Assembly: GCA_951812725.1 (NCBI GenBank)
Contig: OX638330.1
Location: 1,116,001 to 1,180,000, forward strand
DNA: 64,000 nt
Reading direction: 5' to 3'
Origin: an uncultured Caldilineaceae bacterium
GTDB taxonomy: Bacteria > Chloroflexota > Anaerolineae > Caldilineales > Caldilineaceae
Positions within the stretch are counted from its first letter, which is position 1. The number at the start of each line of letters is the position of its first letter. Made by a program: the position numbers and the translations under genes. The notes under the pieces were generated by a model. The model was not told where the DNA came from and did no database searches. It was given only the letters and a program-made list of their open reading frames with translations. Of the stretch, positions 1-7,639 are shown piece by piece.

Positions 1-143
1 ATCAGCAGATGGGCATCCACGTCGCTCCACCGGTCAGCCATCTCTTTTCCGAAACTGCCGCCCAGCCACGCAGCGCGAACACGGGAATCGGCTTCGACTT
101 TGGCGGCGAGCGCGTCAATGAAACAGTCCTGCGCCGTCGTCAT
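1..143 (-). CDS. Nucleotidyltransferase-domain protein, N-terminal part (runs off the window)
   Basis: Only the first 47 residues lie in the window. They contain GGSFG, then a spacer, then SDVDAHLL, which is the GGS...DxD signature of the polymerase-beta-like nucleotidyltransferase fold (the aspartates bind the metal). The ATG at 143-141 overlaps the TGA of the upstream molybdenum-hydroxylase gene (142-140) in an ATGA arrangement, so the two are translationally coupled and it is the last visible gene of the operon. Substrate cannot be told from this fragment; aminoglycoside-type or MNT-type transferases share the motif. Confidence 0.7.
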   Translation of the reverse strand, partial: MTTAQDCFIDALAAKVEADSRVRAAWLGGSFGKEMADRWSDVDAHLL

Positions 144-2491
144 ACCATTTCTCTTGCTGAAGCCTCCGTCACCAGCTCGAAGAGCCGGTTGGGGCTGAGC
201 GGAATTTCGCGCACTTCCAGTCCGATGTCGCCGAAGGCACTGTCGATCGCCTGGGCAAAGAGCGCGCCTACCGGAATCGCGCCGGCCTCGCCTGCCCCCT
301 TCACCCCCAGAGGATTCAACGGCGAAGGCGTCACTACGTGATCGCTCACAATGTTCGGTACATCAAGTGCTGTGGGAAGTAGGTAGTCCATCAAAGACGC
401 GTTGAGCAGCGCGCCGTTTTCGTCAAAATGCAACTGCTCATAGAAAGCATTGCCGATCCCCTGCGCCACACCGCCCTGGATCTGGCCGTCCAGAATCAGA
501 GGATTGATCACCTTGCCGCAATCATGCACGACTACATATTTCTCGATCTCAAGATTGAATGTATCTGGGTCCACTCTCAGGATCACTGCGTGGACGCCGG
601 AAGCAGTCGCGCCCCGTTCCGGTCCAAAATACTCTGTGGCCTCCAGCCCCGGTTCCGTCCCGGGCTTGACTCCGCCGCGCATGGGGTTTGCCTCAACTGC
701 CAGTTGACCGAGTGAGATCGAGGTCTGCGGCACACCCTTGACCTGGACCCGCCCTTCAATCAACTCCAGGTCCTCTTCTGCGGCCTCCAGTTTTTCTCCC
801 GCCACCTTCAATATCTTCTCTCGAACCTTGGAGGCGGCCGCGTGCATTGCGTTGCCGGCCACCACCGCACCGCGGCTGGCAAACGTGCCCGCCCCCCAGT
901 AAAAGAGGTCCGTGTCGCCGGTCACGATGTGTATGTCAGAGACTTTCACGCCGATCTGGTCGGCAATAACCTGGGCAAAGCTGGTGTAATGGCCCTGGCC
1001 CTGCGTCCCAATGCCCGTTGCTACGCTTATTTTGCCGCTCGATTCGACCGTCACCCTCGCGCCCTCGTACGGCCCGATTCCCGTGCCCTCAACGTAGCTG
1101 ACGACGCCAATGCCGACCCGCTCGCCCGCGGCTCTCCGCTTCGGCTGTTCCTCCCGCACGAACGCCTCGTACCCGACCAGGTCAAGGGCACGGTCCAGGG
1201 CCGGCTCATAGTTGCCGCTGTCGTAGATCAGCTGCGTAAAATCCTGAAATACGATGTCGTTTGCGTAGGGAAACTGCTCGGGTTGGATGTAGTTCTTGCG
1301 ACGAATCTCCATCGGGTCAATCGCCAGCTCTTTGGCGGCAATGTCCAACAGCCGCTCCATCACAAAAACGCCGTGTTGACGACCGGCGCCCCGGTAGGGC
1401 GTTACGATCGGTTTGTTGGTGAAAATACTTGTGAACTCGGAATGATAGTTGGGCACAACATAAGGGCCCAGAAGGGTACATTGGCTGCTCACGGGAACGG
1501 TTAGGCCATAGGGCGCGTAGGCGCCGGCGTCGTGCAGAAATACATCCTTCACGCCAAGTACCGTGCCGTCCTCCTTGAGAGCGATTGTGGCATCGTGCAC
1601 CTGCCCCCGTTCCTGCGTCGTGGCATAGAAATTCTCTTCCCGGTCCTCGATCCACTTCAGCGGGCGGCCCAACTGCATCGTGGCCCAGGCCAGCAGGACC
1701 TCCTCCGGATAAAACATCATGATCTTGGGACCGAAGCCCCCGCCGATGAACGGGGCAATAACCCTAACCTGGTGCTCGGACAGCCCCAGCATTGCCGCCA
1801 GCCCATTGCGGATGGCGATGGGCGCCTGGGTCGTGTCCCAGATCGTCATATGCTGACTCTTTTCCTCCCAGTTGGCGACGATGCCCCGGTTTTCCATTGC
1901 CGCCGCCGTGCCTCGGTCGTAACTGAAACGGCGCCGGACGATCAGGTCGGCATCGGCCTCCGCCTGCACCCAGTTTCCTTTGGCCTGGGTCACCCGCGCG
2001 TTGATATTATGCCCCAGATCATCGTGGACCAGGGGTGCATCCTCGGCCAGTGCCGACTCCAGATCGACGACCGCGTCCAAAGGCTCATAATCAACAAAGA
2101 TCTCGTCGAGCGCATCCTCAGCAAGGTAGCGGCTCTCAGCGACAACCATCGCGACCGCTTCGCCCGCGTGGCAGACTTTTTCTTTGGCAAGGGGAACTTG
2201 CGTACGCTGGTAAAACTCGATCTGTTCTACCGGAAGTGGCGGCACCAATAGGGGACCAGGCTGCCAGTAATCTCCCAGATCATCGGCGGTGTAGACCGCG
2301 GCCACGCCAGGGCTCTGACGGGCGCCGGCCACATCAATTGACCGGATGCGCGCGTGGGCCAGATCACTGCGAAGGAACGCCACGTGCAGCATACCGGCCA
2401 ACTGCACATCATCAGTAAATAGCGCACGGCCGGTAAGCAAGCGCGGATCTTCATTGCGCTTGATCGGTTGACCAAATTGTCGTGTGGACAT
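140..2491 (-). CDS. Molybdenum hydroxylase large subunit (xanthine dehydrogenase/CoxL family, form II)
   Basis: About 783 aa, the usual length of a CoxL/XdhA-type molybdopterin subunit that hydroxylates a carbon next to nitrogen or oxygen in a substrate. Seen: N-terminal RNEDPRLLTG motif, GGGFGPK near residue 250, PYRGAGR near 365 and KGAGEAG near 735, whose Glu is the catalytic base in the family. True CO dehydrogenases (form I) carry AYxCSFR where this protein has PYRGAGR, so it should not be called a CO dehydrogenase. The ATG at 2491 begins MSTRQFGQPI, the normal family N-terminus; an in-frame extension to 2551 is not family-like. Partner subunits lie upstream (FAD 4494-5378, 2Fe-2S 3994-4476). 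Substrate unknown; a purine-like or other N-heterocycle is plausible. Confidence 0.93.
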   Translation of the reverse strand: MSTRQFGQPIKRNEDPRLLTGRALFTDDVQLAGMLHVAFLRSDLAHARIRSIDVAGARQSPGVAAVYTADDLGDYWQPGPLLVPPLPVEQIEFYQRTQVPLAKEKVCHAGEAVAMVVAESRYLAEDALDEIFVDYEPLDAVVDLESALAEDAPLVHDDLGHNINARVTQAKGNWVQAEADADLIVRRRFSYDRGTAAAMENRGIVANWEEKSQHMTIWDTTQAPIAIRNGLAAMLGLSEHQVRVIAPFIGGGFGPKIMMFYPEEVLLAWATMQLGRPLKWIEDREENFYATTQERGQVHDATIALKEDGTVLGVKDVFLHDAGAYAPYGLTVPVSSQCTLLGPYVVPNYHSEFTSIFTNKPIVTPYRGAGRQHGVFVMERLLDIAAKELAIDPMEIRRKNYIQPEQFPYANDIVFQDFTQLIYDSGNYEPALDRALDLVGYEAFVREEQPKRRAAGERVGIGVVSYVEGTGIGPYEGARVTVESSGKISVATGIGTQGQGHYTSFAQVIADQIGVKVSDIHIVTGDTDLFYWGAGTFASRGAVVAGNAMHAAASKVREKILKVAGEKLEAAEEDLELIEGRVQVKGVPQTSISLGQLAVEANPMRGGVKPGTEPGLEATEYFGPERGATASGVHAVILRVDPDTFNLEIEKYVVVHDCGKVINPLILDGQIQGGVAQGIGNAFYEQLHFDENGALLNASLMDYLLPTALDVPNIVSDHVVTPSPLNPLGVKGAGEAGAIPVGALFAQAIDSAFGDIGLEVREIPLSPNRLFELVTEASAREMV

Positions 2492-2641
2492 AAGTTTCAA
2501 GAATCGGTGAAAATGAGGTGGCCTGTACACAAGGCGAAGGAAGGATGACAATCTTGCCAGTCAACCTTCGCTTTCATAAACAGCACAACCTGCCTTCGCG
2601 TCTTCACTGATGCGCGCGGCGATGCCTGCTCAACCGCCGCC

Positions 2642-3997
2642 TCAGCCCTTTACGGGAACCGTTCCGGCATCCAACTCCTCTTGCAGAGCACCTTCACTCT
2701 CGTTTCCAGAGTTCCGCAACCAGTTCCCCAAGCCCAACGCGACAGGGTAAAAAGCTGCATTTAGCACGAAAATGAATAGGGCGGTAATCAGGTGGTCCGG
2801 GATCGTAAACGGCGGCAAGAACGGAAGCAGATAGAACGCGATCGTGGGTTGCGCAACGATCGAGAAGCCAACCATAAAGCCGCCCGCCGCGGCCAGTCTG
2901 AACTGCCAGTCTCTCGGCTTAAACCCCAACCGAGTCATCCACTGGTAAGTCAGGTCCAGCAGAACCGCCCCAAGCAGAAAAACCAATGTTAGCCTCGGAG
3001 GCTCTCCACTCAAGACGTCGGCAAATGCAGACGACGCCAATCGAATCCCGAAGTAGAAGAGTGCAAAGGTTGTCGCAGTCCAGGGGCCGGGGACAAGCCG
3101 CCGCGCAACGACCGACAGGAAGAATGCGGCAAAGCCTATTATTGTTGGATAGAGCCAGACTGGGCGCTGAGCCACAAGGCCGTCAACAATACTGATTTCC
3201 CATTCGACCGCACCGATAACGAGAAGTTCGCTCAAAGCTAAGGCGAGGAACAGCAGTCTGACCAGACTGCGCCAGTCCAGTGTAGAAACAGACCCTCCGG
3301 TCAAACGCCAGTTCCTTAAGCCCTTTCTTTCTCCAAGCCGCGCAATGCTGGCATCTTTCTGACCGTCTTTCCTACCCCCCATTTTGTCTAGAGTGACTTC
3401 ATTCCCCCCTTCACCCAGAAGACTCGCCGCGAAAATGAGGAGACATGCAGCTGACACGGCTAAAAAGACGTGAGGTGGACTCCAAGCGGTCAGATCAATC
3501 CCATAAAGTTCGTGCCATATGGCGTCTCCCGGAATGGAGAGAAGACCGTATCCCGCCACGAGCACGAGTCCGCCGACGTAAGGATTGCCCCTGACCCAAC
3601 TGCGAGGATCATGGACTCCCGCTCTGAAGTTCGGAATTGCAAGCGACAGCAGTCCGCCCACTGCCACCAGAAATGTAAGCAAAAAACCGGCGTATACCAT
3701 CAAGTGCGGCGGCCACAAAAAGTCCTCTCCGCCCGGAACGATGCCCGTTACAATGTGCTCACTGAGGTCCCAGTACGCCCCGAAGCTGATCAGAACGGCG
3801 CCAATGCCTACCATTATGGCCAGAGCACTCGAAAAGCGGGCAGAAATGGCGATGGCACTCCTACCTTGCGCGGAGTCCGATCGGCCCCCACGCCCCGAAT
3901 GCTTCATAGGCGAGAGATAGAGCCACCATGCCAGAAATGCCAAAATTCCAATTGTCACACCAGAAAAAACGAGGCCCTGCAGAAATAGTGTCTTCAC
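2642..3997 (-). CDS. Unknown polytopic membrane protein inside the hydroxylase operon
   Basis: 451 aa with about 11 hydrophobic segments spread over its length, so an integral membrane protein. I do not recognise the family. Two related motifs stand out: WPPHLMVY near residue 95 and SPPHVFL near 175, each a PPH at a membrane edge preceded by acidic/aromatic residues, which could be an internal duplication with metal- or haem-ligating His; that is speculation. The start is GTG at 3997-3995, overlapping the TGA of the 2Fe-2S subunit (GTGA), so the gene is translationally coupled to coxS. It sits between coxS and coxL, an unusual place. A role in electron transfer, substrate uptake or membrane anchoring of the hydroxylase would fit but is not shown. 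Confidence 0.8.
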   Translation of the reverse strand: MKTLFLQGLVFSGVTIGILAFLAWWLYLSPMKHSGRGGRSDSAQGRSAIAISARFSSALAIMVGIGAVLISFGAYWDLSEHIVTGIVPGGEDFLWPPHLMVYAGFLLTFLVAVGGLLSLAIPNFRAGVHDPRSWVRGNPYVGGLVLVAGYGLLSIPGDAIWHELYGIDLTAWSPPHVFLAVSAACLLIFAASLLGEGGNEVTLDKMGGRKDGQKDASIARLGERKGLRNWRLTGGSVSTLDWRSLVRLLFLALALSELLVIGAVEWEISIVDGLVAQRPVWLYPTIIGFAAFFLSVVARRLVPGPWTATTFALFYFGIRLASSAFADVLSGEPPRLTLVFLLGAVLLDLTYQWMTRLGFKPRDWQFRLAAAGGFMVGFSIVAQPTIAFYLLPFLPPFTIPDHLITALFIFVLNAAFYPVALGLGNWLRNSGNESEGALQEELDAGTVPVKG

Positions 3998-4476
3998 GCG
4001 GGTTTCTCCTGTAACAATCTAGCGCTTAGCTGCACGGCCTCCACGATCTTCTGGTAACCCGTGCAACGGCAGATGTTGCCCGAAAGTATTTCGCGAATCT
4101 CATCCTCCGACGGATCGGGATTCTCTTCCAGGAATGGCACCAGCGTCATCAGGATTCCAGGCGTGCAGAAGCCGCACTGGAGCCCATGCTTCTCCCAGAA
4201 GCCATGTTGTATCGGATGTAATTCCTCCTGGCCTCCGTCCAAACCTTCAACTGTGGTAACTTCGCGTCCATTCGCCTGTACCGCGAACATGAGACAGGAG
4301 CGCACCGCCACACTGTCCACGAGCACAGTACATGCGCCGCAGACGCCATGTTCGCATCCTACGTGGGTGCCTGACAACCCAATGTCATGCCGCAGAAAAT
4401 CGCTCAGCAACAACCGCGGCTCGACCGAACGTTCATACTGGCGGCCATTCACCGAAACGGAGATCGTCTGTTCCAA
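3994..4476 (-). CDS. (2Fe-2S)-binding small subunit of the molybdenum hydroxylase (CoxS-like)
   Basis: 160 aa, the family's normal size. The N-terminal plant-type ferredoxin domain has CEHGVCGACTV (first cluster) and the C-terminal helical domain has CGFCTPG and GNICRCTGY (second cluster); all eight cysteine ligands are present. It carries electrons from the Mo cofactor in the large subunit to FAD in the medium subunit. It is 17 bp downstream of the FAD-subunit gene and overlaps the following membrane-protein gene. Clear family assignment; the substrate of the complex is not determined by this subunit. Confidence 0.95.
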   Translation of the reverse strand: MEQTISVSVNGRQYERSVEPRLLLSDFLRHDIGLSGTHVGCEHGVCGACTVLVDSVAVRSCLMFAVQANGREVTTVEGLDGGQEELHPIQHGFWEKHGLQCGFCTPGILMTLVPFLEENPDPSEDEIREILSGNICRCTGYQKIVEAVQLSARLLQEKPA

Positions 4477-4493
4477 AACTCAGTCCTGTTCCT

Positions 4494-5378
4494 TTACTGC
4501 CTTTCGTGCCCGGCTGCCCTCGCGCAGGCCTTGGTCAGTACGCGTTCTGCAAGGACTCTCGCCAAATGACGGCGGAACGCCGGCCCGGCATGAATGTCTC
4601 CAACAGGGTCAATATCCAGTTTTGCGGCAGCATCGCACGCAGCCCGAATAGCCGCTGCAGTCGGTTTTTCACCGACCAGCAAGGATGCCGCCTGTTGCGC
4701 CTCCACCGGAGCTTCCCCTACCCCAAGAAAAACGAGCGACACGTTTCCTATTGAGCCTCCATCGGACAAATCAACAACAGCCGCAGCGCCGCACATCGCG
4801 TAATTGCCCTTTTGGCGGGCAACCTCCTCGAACGCCCAGCCACTGCCAGCCGGCAATCCTGGAAAAGCCACCTCTAGTAGCATCTCTTCTGGCTGCATCG
4901 AAGTGGTGAACAGCCCTACATAGTAGTCTCGCGCCGCAATCCACCGCGCTTCTGTAAAGCTGCGTACATACATGCTCGCATCCAGAGCAATTGCTATGGC
5001 TGGCAGTTCTGCCGTAGGGTCGGCGTGTGCCAGGCTTCCTCCTATAGTCCCTCGATTGCGAATCTGAGCATGCGCGATGTGGGGCATGGTTTCGTGGATC
5101 AAGGGTACAATCCGTTTCACCAGAGCGCTGCGTTCGACGGCGCGCTGGCGTGTCATCGCCCCACATCGTAGCTCGTCGCTGTCTTCTCGAAGAAAGAACA
5201 ACCCCTCAATCCCGTTAAGATCTATCAGCGCAGTAGGCTGGGTCAAACGGAAATTCATTGTCGGCACCAAGCTCTGCCCACCGGCCAGGAGCTTGCAGTC
5301 TTCGCCATAGTTCCAAAGCAGGGCCAAAGTTTCTTCTACTGTACGAGGCGCGTGATACTCAAAAGCCGCCGGTTTCAT
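4494..5378 (-). CDS. FAD-binding medium subunit of the molybdenum hydroxylase (CoxM-like)
   Basis: About 294 aa from the ATG at 5378 (MKPAAFEYHAP), typical for this family; the frame stays open to 5510 but that extension is not family-like. Diagnostic FAD-binding motifs are LLAGGQSLVPTMNFR near residue 30 and RNRGTIGGSLAHADPTAE near 100. The C-terminal CO_deh_flav_C domain follows. The protein accepts electrons from the 2Fe-2S subunit and passes them to a downstream acceptor. First of the three hydroxylase genes in the transcript and 71 bp downstream of the cyclase-family gene. Confidence 0.93.
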   Translation of the reverse strand: MKPAAFEYHAPRTVEETLALLWNYGEDCKLLAGGQSLVPTMNFRLTQPTALIDLNGIEGLFFLREDSDELRCGAMTRQRAVERSALVKRIVPLIHETMPHIAHAQIRNRGTIGGSLAHADPTAELPAIAIALDASMYVRSFTEARWIAARDYYVGLFTTSMQPEEMLLEVAFPGLPAGSGWAFEEVARQKGNYAMCGAAAVVDLSDGGSIGNVSLVFLGVGEAPVEAQQAASLLVGEKPTAAAIRAACDAAAKLDIDPVGDIHAGPAFRRHLARVLAERVLTKACARAAGHERQ

Positions 5379-5449
5379 CCTGCCCACTCTCGACAAATGC
5401 CGGAAATGCCAGCTATTGTTGGCATGCGTAGTCCGGGAATCACTAGACT

Positions 5450-6238
5450 TTACTCGTCCAGAAAAGCTACCGCGCGACAGAAAGCCGCCTCCCCACCCTT
5501 GAACAACCAAGGGAAGACACCAACGGTCAGCCGCCTGTTCTGCAACTCCGGCGCGCCGATCTGTCCACCCATATTCTCCACATGCATGCAGTCGTGAGGG
5601 AAGAGAGCGTTGTGAGTTAGCTGGTAGGCCTCCTCTGGAAACAACTCGTCAACAGCATCGGAACCGCCAAACTTTTCTTCACACTGCTTGCGCACGCGCT
5701 CCCACTGGTCCAGAGCGCCTCTGCCCAGGAATCGCCCGATCGGTAAATTCATAGGATGATCGGTCGAAATCATATCCACACCCCAGATATGAATCTCTTT
5801 GTCCAACAGCCACTGGCAAATGCTGTGATGGGGTCCCGGATGGCGGAGTATGTACTTCTCCTCGTCGCCCTCCTCAGCCAGGAAGGAGTAGCGATGCCAG
5901 CCTGTGTTGATGAAGAGAATGTCCCCTTTCCGTACCTCCACGCGCTTTTCAATGTCCTCTGGGCCGAAAATGTCCAACTCGTCCAGCATGTCGCTCAAAT
6001 CAACGATCACGCCGTCACCGTATAGCCAGTCCAGAGGCACTTGATCAATCGTCCTGCCATTCGTGACAAAATGGCGCGGCGCATCAAGGTGCGTGCCCAT
6101 GTGATTCGAAGTTTGAATATACTGGGCATTCACGCCGTGCTCAGACTTGCGTTTGAAGTACTTCACCTCGAACGGTGGATAGAAAGGCCAGAATGAGCAG
6201 TCCGCGTTCAAGGGTTGTGAAAGATCGTAAGGGATCAT
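5450..6238 (-). CDS. Cyclase-family metal-dependent hydrolase (kynurenine formamidase-like fold)
   Basis: About 262 aa. The motif HMGTHLDAPRHF near residue 47 is the HxGTHxDxPxH metal-binding signature of the cyclase/KynB family, which hydrolyses cyclic or formyl amides and some lactones. The ATG at 6238 has AGGAGA about 8 nt upstream and gives MIPYDLSQPL, the normal family start; the open frame upstream to 6439 overlaps the DUF1116 gene and is not used. It lies between the FdrA/DUF1116 pair and the hydroxylase subunits. A ring-opening hydrolase in N-heterocycle breakdown is a reasonable inference. Kynurenine formamidase itself is less likely, because no tryptophan-pathway gene is nearby. Confidence 0.88.
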   Translation of the reverse strand: MIPYDLSQPLNADCSFWPFYPPFEVKYFKRKSEHGVNAQYIQTSNHMGTHLDAPRHFVTNGRTIDQVPLDWLYGDGVIVDLSDMLDELDIFGPEDIEKRVEVRKGDILFINTGWHRYSFLAEEGDEEKYILRHPGPHHSICQWLLDKEIHIWGVDMISTDHPMNLPIGRFLGRGALDQWERVRKQCEEKFGGSDAVDELFPEEAYQLTHNALFPHDCMHVENMGGQIGAPELQNRRLTVGVFPWLFKGGEAAFCRAVAFLDE

Positions 6239-6293
6239 TGCACTGTTCTCCTGAGAATCATCCTGTGGTCGGTAGTAGAGTCGGCTGTTCTTG

Positions 6294-7541
6294 CTAGAAT
6301 CCGTACTCCTCAGCAAAGGCGATGAGTGCCTCAGTGAAGAGTTCAATGGGAGGGCGCACGAGACCAGCGCCAATCTGGCCGACGCCGGCTTCCTTGTGGG
6401 CAATGCCGGTGTTAACTCTTGGCGTGATGCCGGTCTCAACGACCGCGCGCAAGTCGATGCCCACCGGCGTGCCGCGGAAGTCGAGCTGCGGAATTGTAAA
6501 TGCTGTGTGCTCGGCTGCAGTGATTTCGTACATCTCCATCGTAGCGTTGAGCGCGTCCTGGGGCGTGCCGCTTACGAAAGTGACGATAGCCGGCGCCGCC
6601 GCCATCGCAAATGCGCCAATGCCGGCCGTCTCCGTGATGGTGCTGTCGCCAATATCCGGGTTGCCGTCCTCCGCACTAAAGCCAGGAAAGTAGAGTCCGA
6701 CAGGCTGGGGACATGGCGAGGTGAACCAGCGCCCGCCCAACCCGCTGACGCGAATGCCGAATTCGGTACCATTGCGCGCCATCGTCGTAACGACGGTGCT
6801 CCCCTCGACCTCATGACCGGCGTCGGCCATGGCTTTGCAGGCGGCCATCACTGGATTGAGGACACTCAGCGCATTGTCTCCGAGCGCCTCAAGCACTTCT
6901 GCCGCTGTGGCCGGGTCCGGCGCCCCCTTGGCGATGTGAGGAGCCAACTGCTTGGTGTAGAGAATAGAGCCTGCTTTGTTGCGATTGTGGCCCTCATCAC
7001 CCATATGCAACGCTTCGGCCAGCAGGGCGCGAATATCCAGTCCGGAACAGGATTCAATTGCTGCGGCGAGTACCGGAGCCATTACATCGTGCATCCAGTG
7101 CAGCCGTTCCTGCACCTCGTCACTGTACGCGCCGTAGCGCAATACTTTGCCATAGCCTTCATTGAGGTTCGAATAGGCCCGGTTGCCGTGCGTCTGGTTC
7201 TCAACCACATACACCGCCATCGAGGGTGAGATGACCCCCGCCATTGGGCCGACCGCGCTGTGGTGATGGCAAGGCGCAAGACTGATTTCGCCGCCTGCAA
7301 TCATCCGCACGGCCTCGTCCTCATCCGCTGCTCTCCCCTCAAAGATCAGCGCTCCAATCAAGGCGCCTCGCAGCGGCCCTGAAGCCTGCTCCCATGCAAT
7401 CGGAGGGCCGGCGTGAAGCAGCAGATTTTCGTGCATGCCTGGAACCAGGTCGAGGGCTCTGCCCAGCCCTGTCAGGACGGGCCGGGCCTCAACTATTCGT
7501 TCCACTGCAGCGGCATTGGCGTTGTCTATGTTGATTGCCAT
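6294..7541 (-). CDS. DUF1116 (YlbE-like) protein
   Basis: 415 aa from the ATG at 7541 (MAINIDNANA). The whole chain matches the DUF1116 family, with segments such as CHHHSAVGPMAGVISPSM, NRAYSNLNEGYGKVLRYG and MGDEGHNRNKAG. In E. coli the homologue YlbE is encoded with FdrA and YlbF, a set that has been linked to oxamate carbamoyl transfer in anaerobic allantoin use. Here it follows the fdrA-like gene by 98 bp, as in E. coli. YlbF (DUF2877) and carbamate kinase are not seen in the window, so the reaction here may differ. Catalytic residues are not established for the family as far as I know. Confidence 0.9.
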   Translation of the reverse strand: MAINIDNANAAAVERIVEARPVLTGLGRALDLVPGMHENLLLHAGPPIAWEQASGPLRGALIGALIFEGRAADEDEAVRMIAGGEISLAPCHHHSAVGPMAGVISPSMAVYVVENQTHGNRAYSNLNEGYGKVLRYGAYSDEVQERLHWMHDVMAPVLAAAIESCSGLDIRALLAEALHMGDEGHNRNKAGSILYTKQLAPHIAKGAPDPATAAEVLEALGDNALSVLNPVMAACKAMADAGHEVEGSTVVTTMARNGTEFGIRVSGLGGRWFTSPCPQPVGLYFPGFSAEDGNPDIGDSTITETAGIGAFAMAAAPAIVTFVSGTPQDALNATMEMYEITAAEHTAFTIPQLDFRGTPVGIDLRAVVETGITPRVNTGIAHKEAGVGQIGAGLVRPPIELFTEALIAFAEEYGF

Positions 7542-7639
7542 GAAGCCCCTCCGGGCGGCATTTTTCGACTGGTAGAGTTCATCATTTTGCAATTCATTAG
7601 GAAGTCGCTCCCCGCATCGCCGCACTTGACCGGATGTCC

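Noticed and set aside
140..2491. True carbon-monoxide dehydrogenase large subunit
   Set aside because: The active-site loop is PYRGAGR (form II) and not AYxCSFR, so CO oxidation is not supported.
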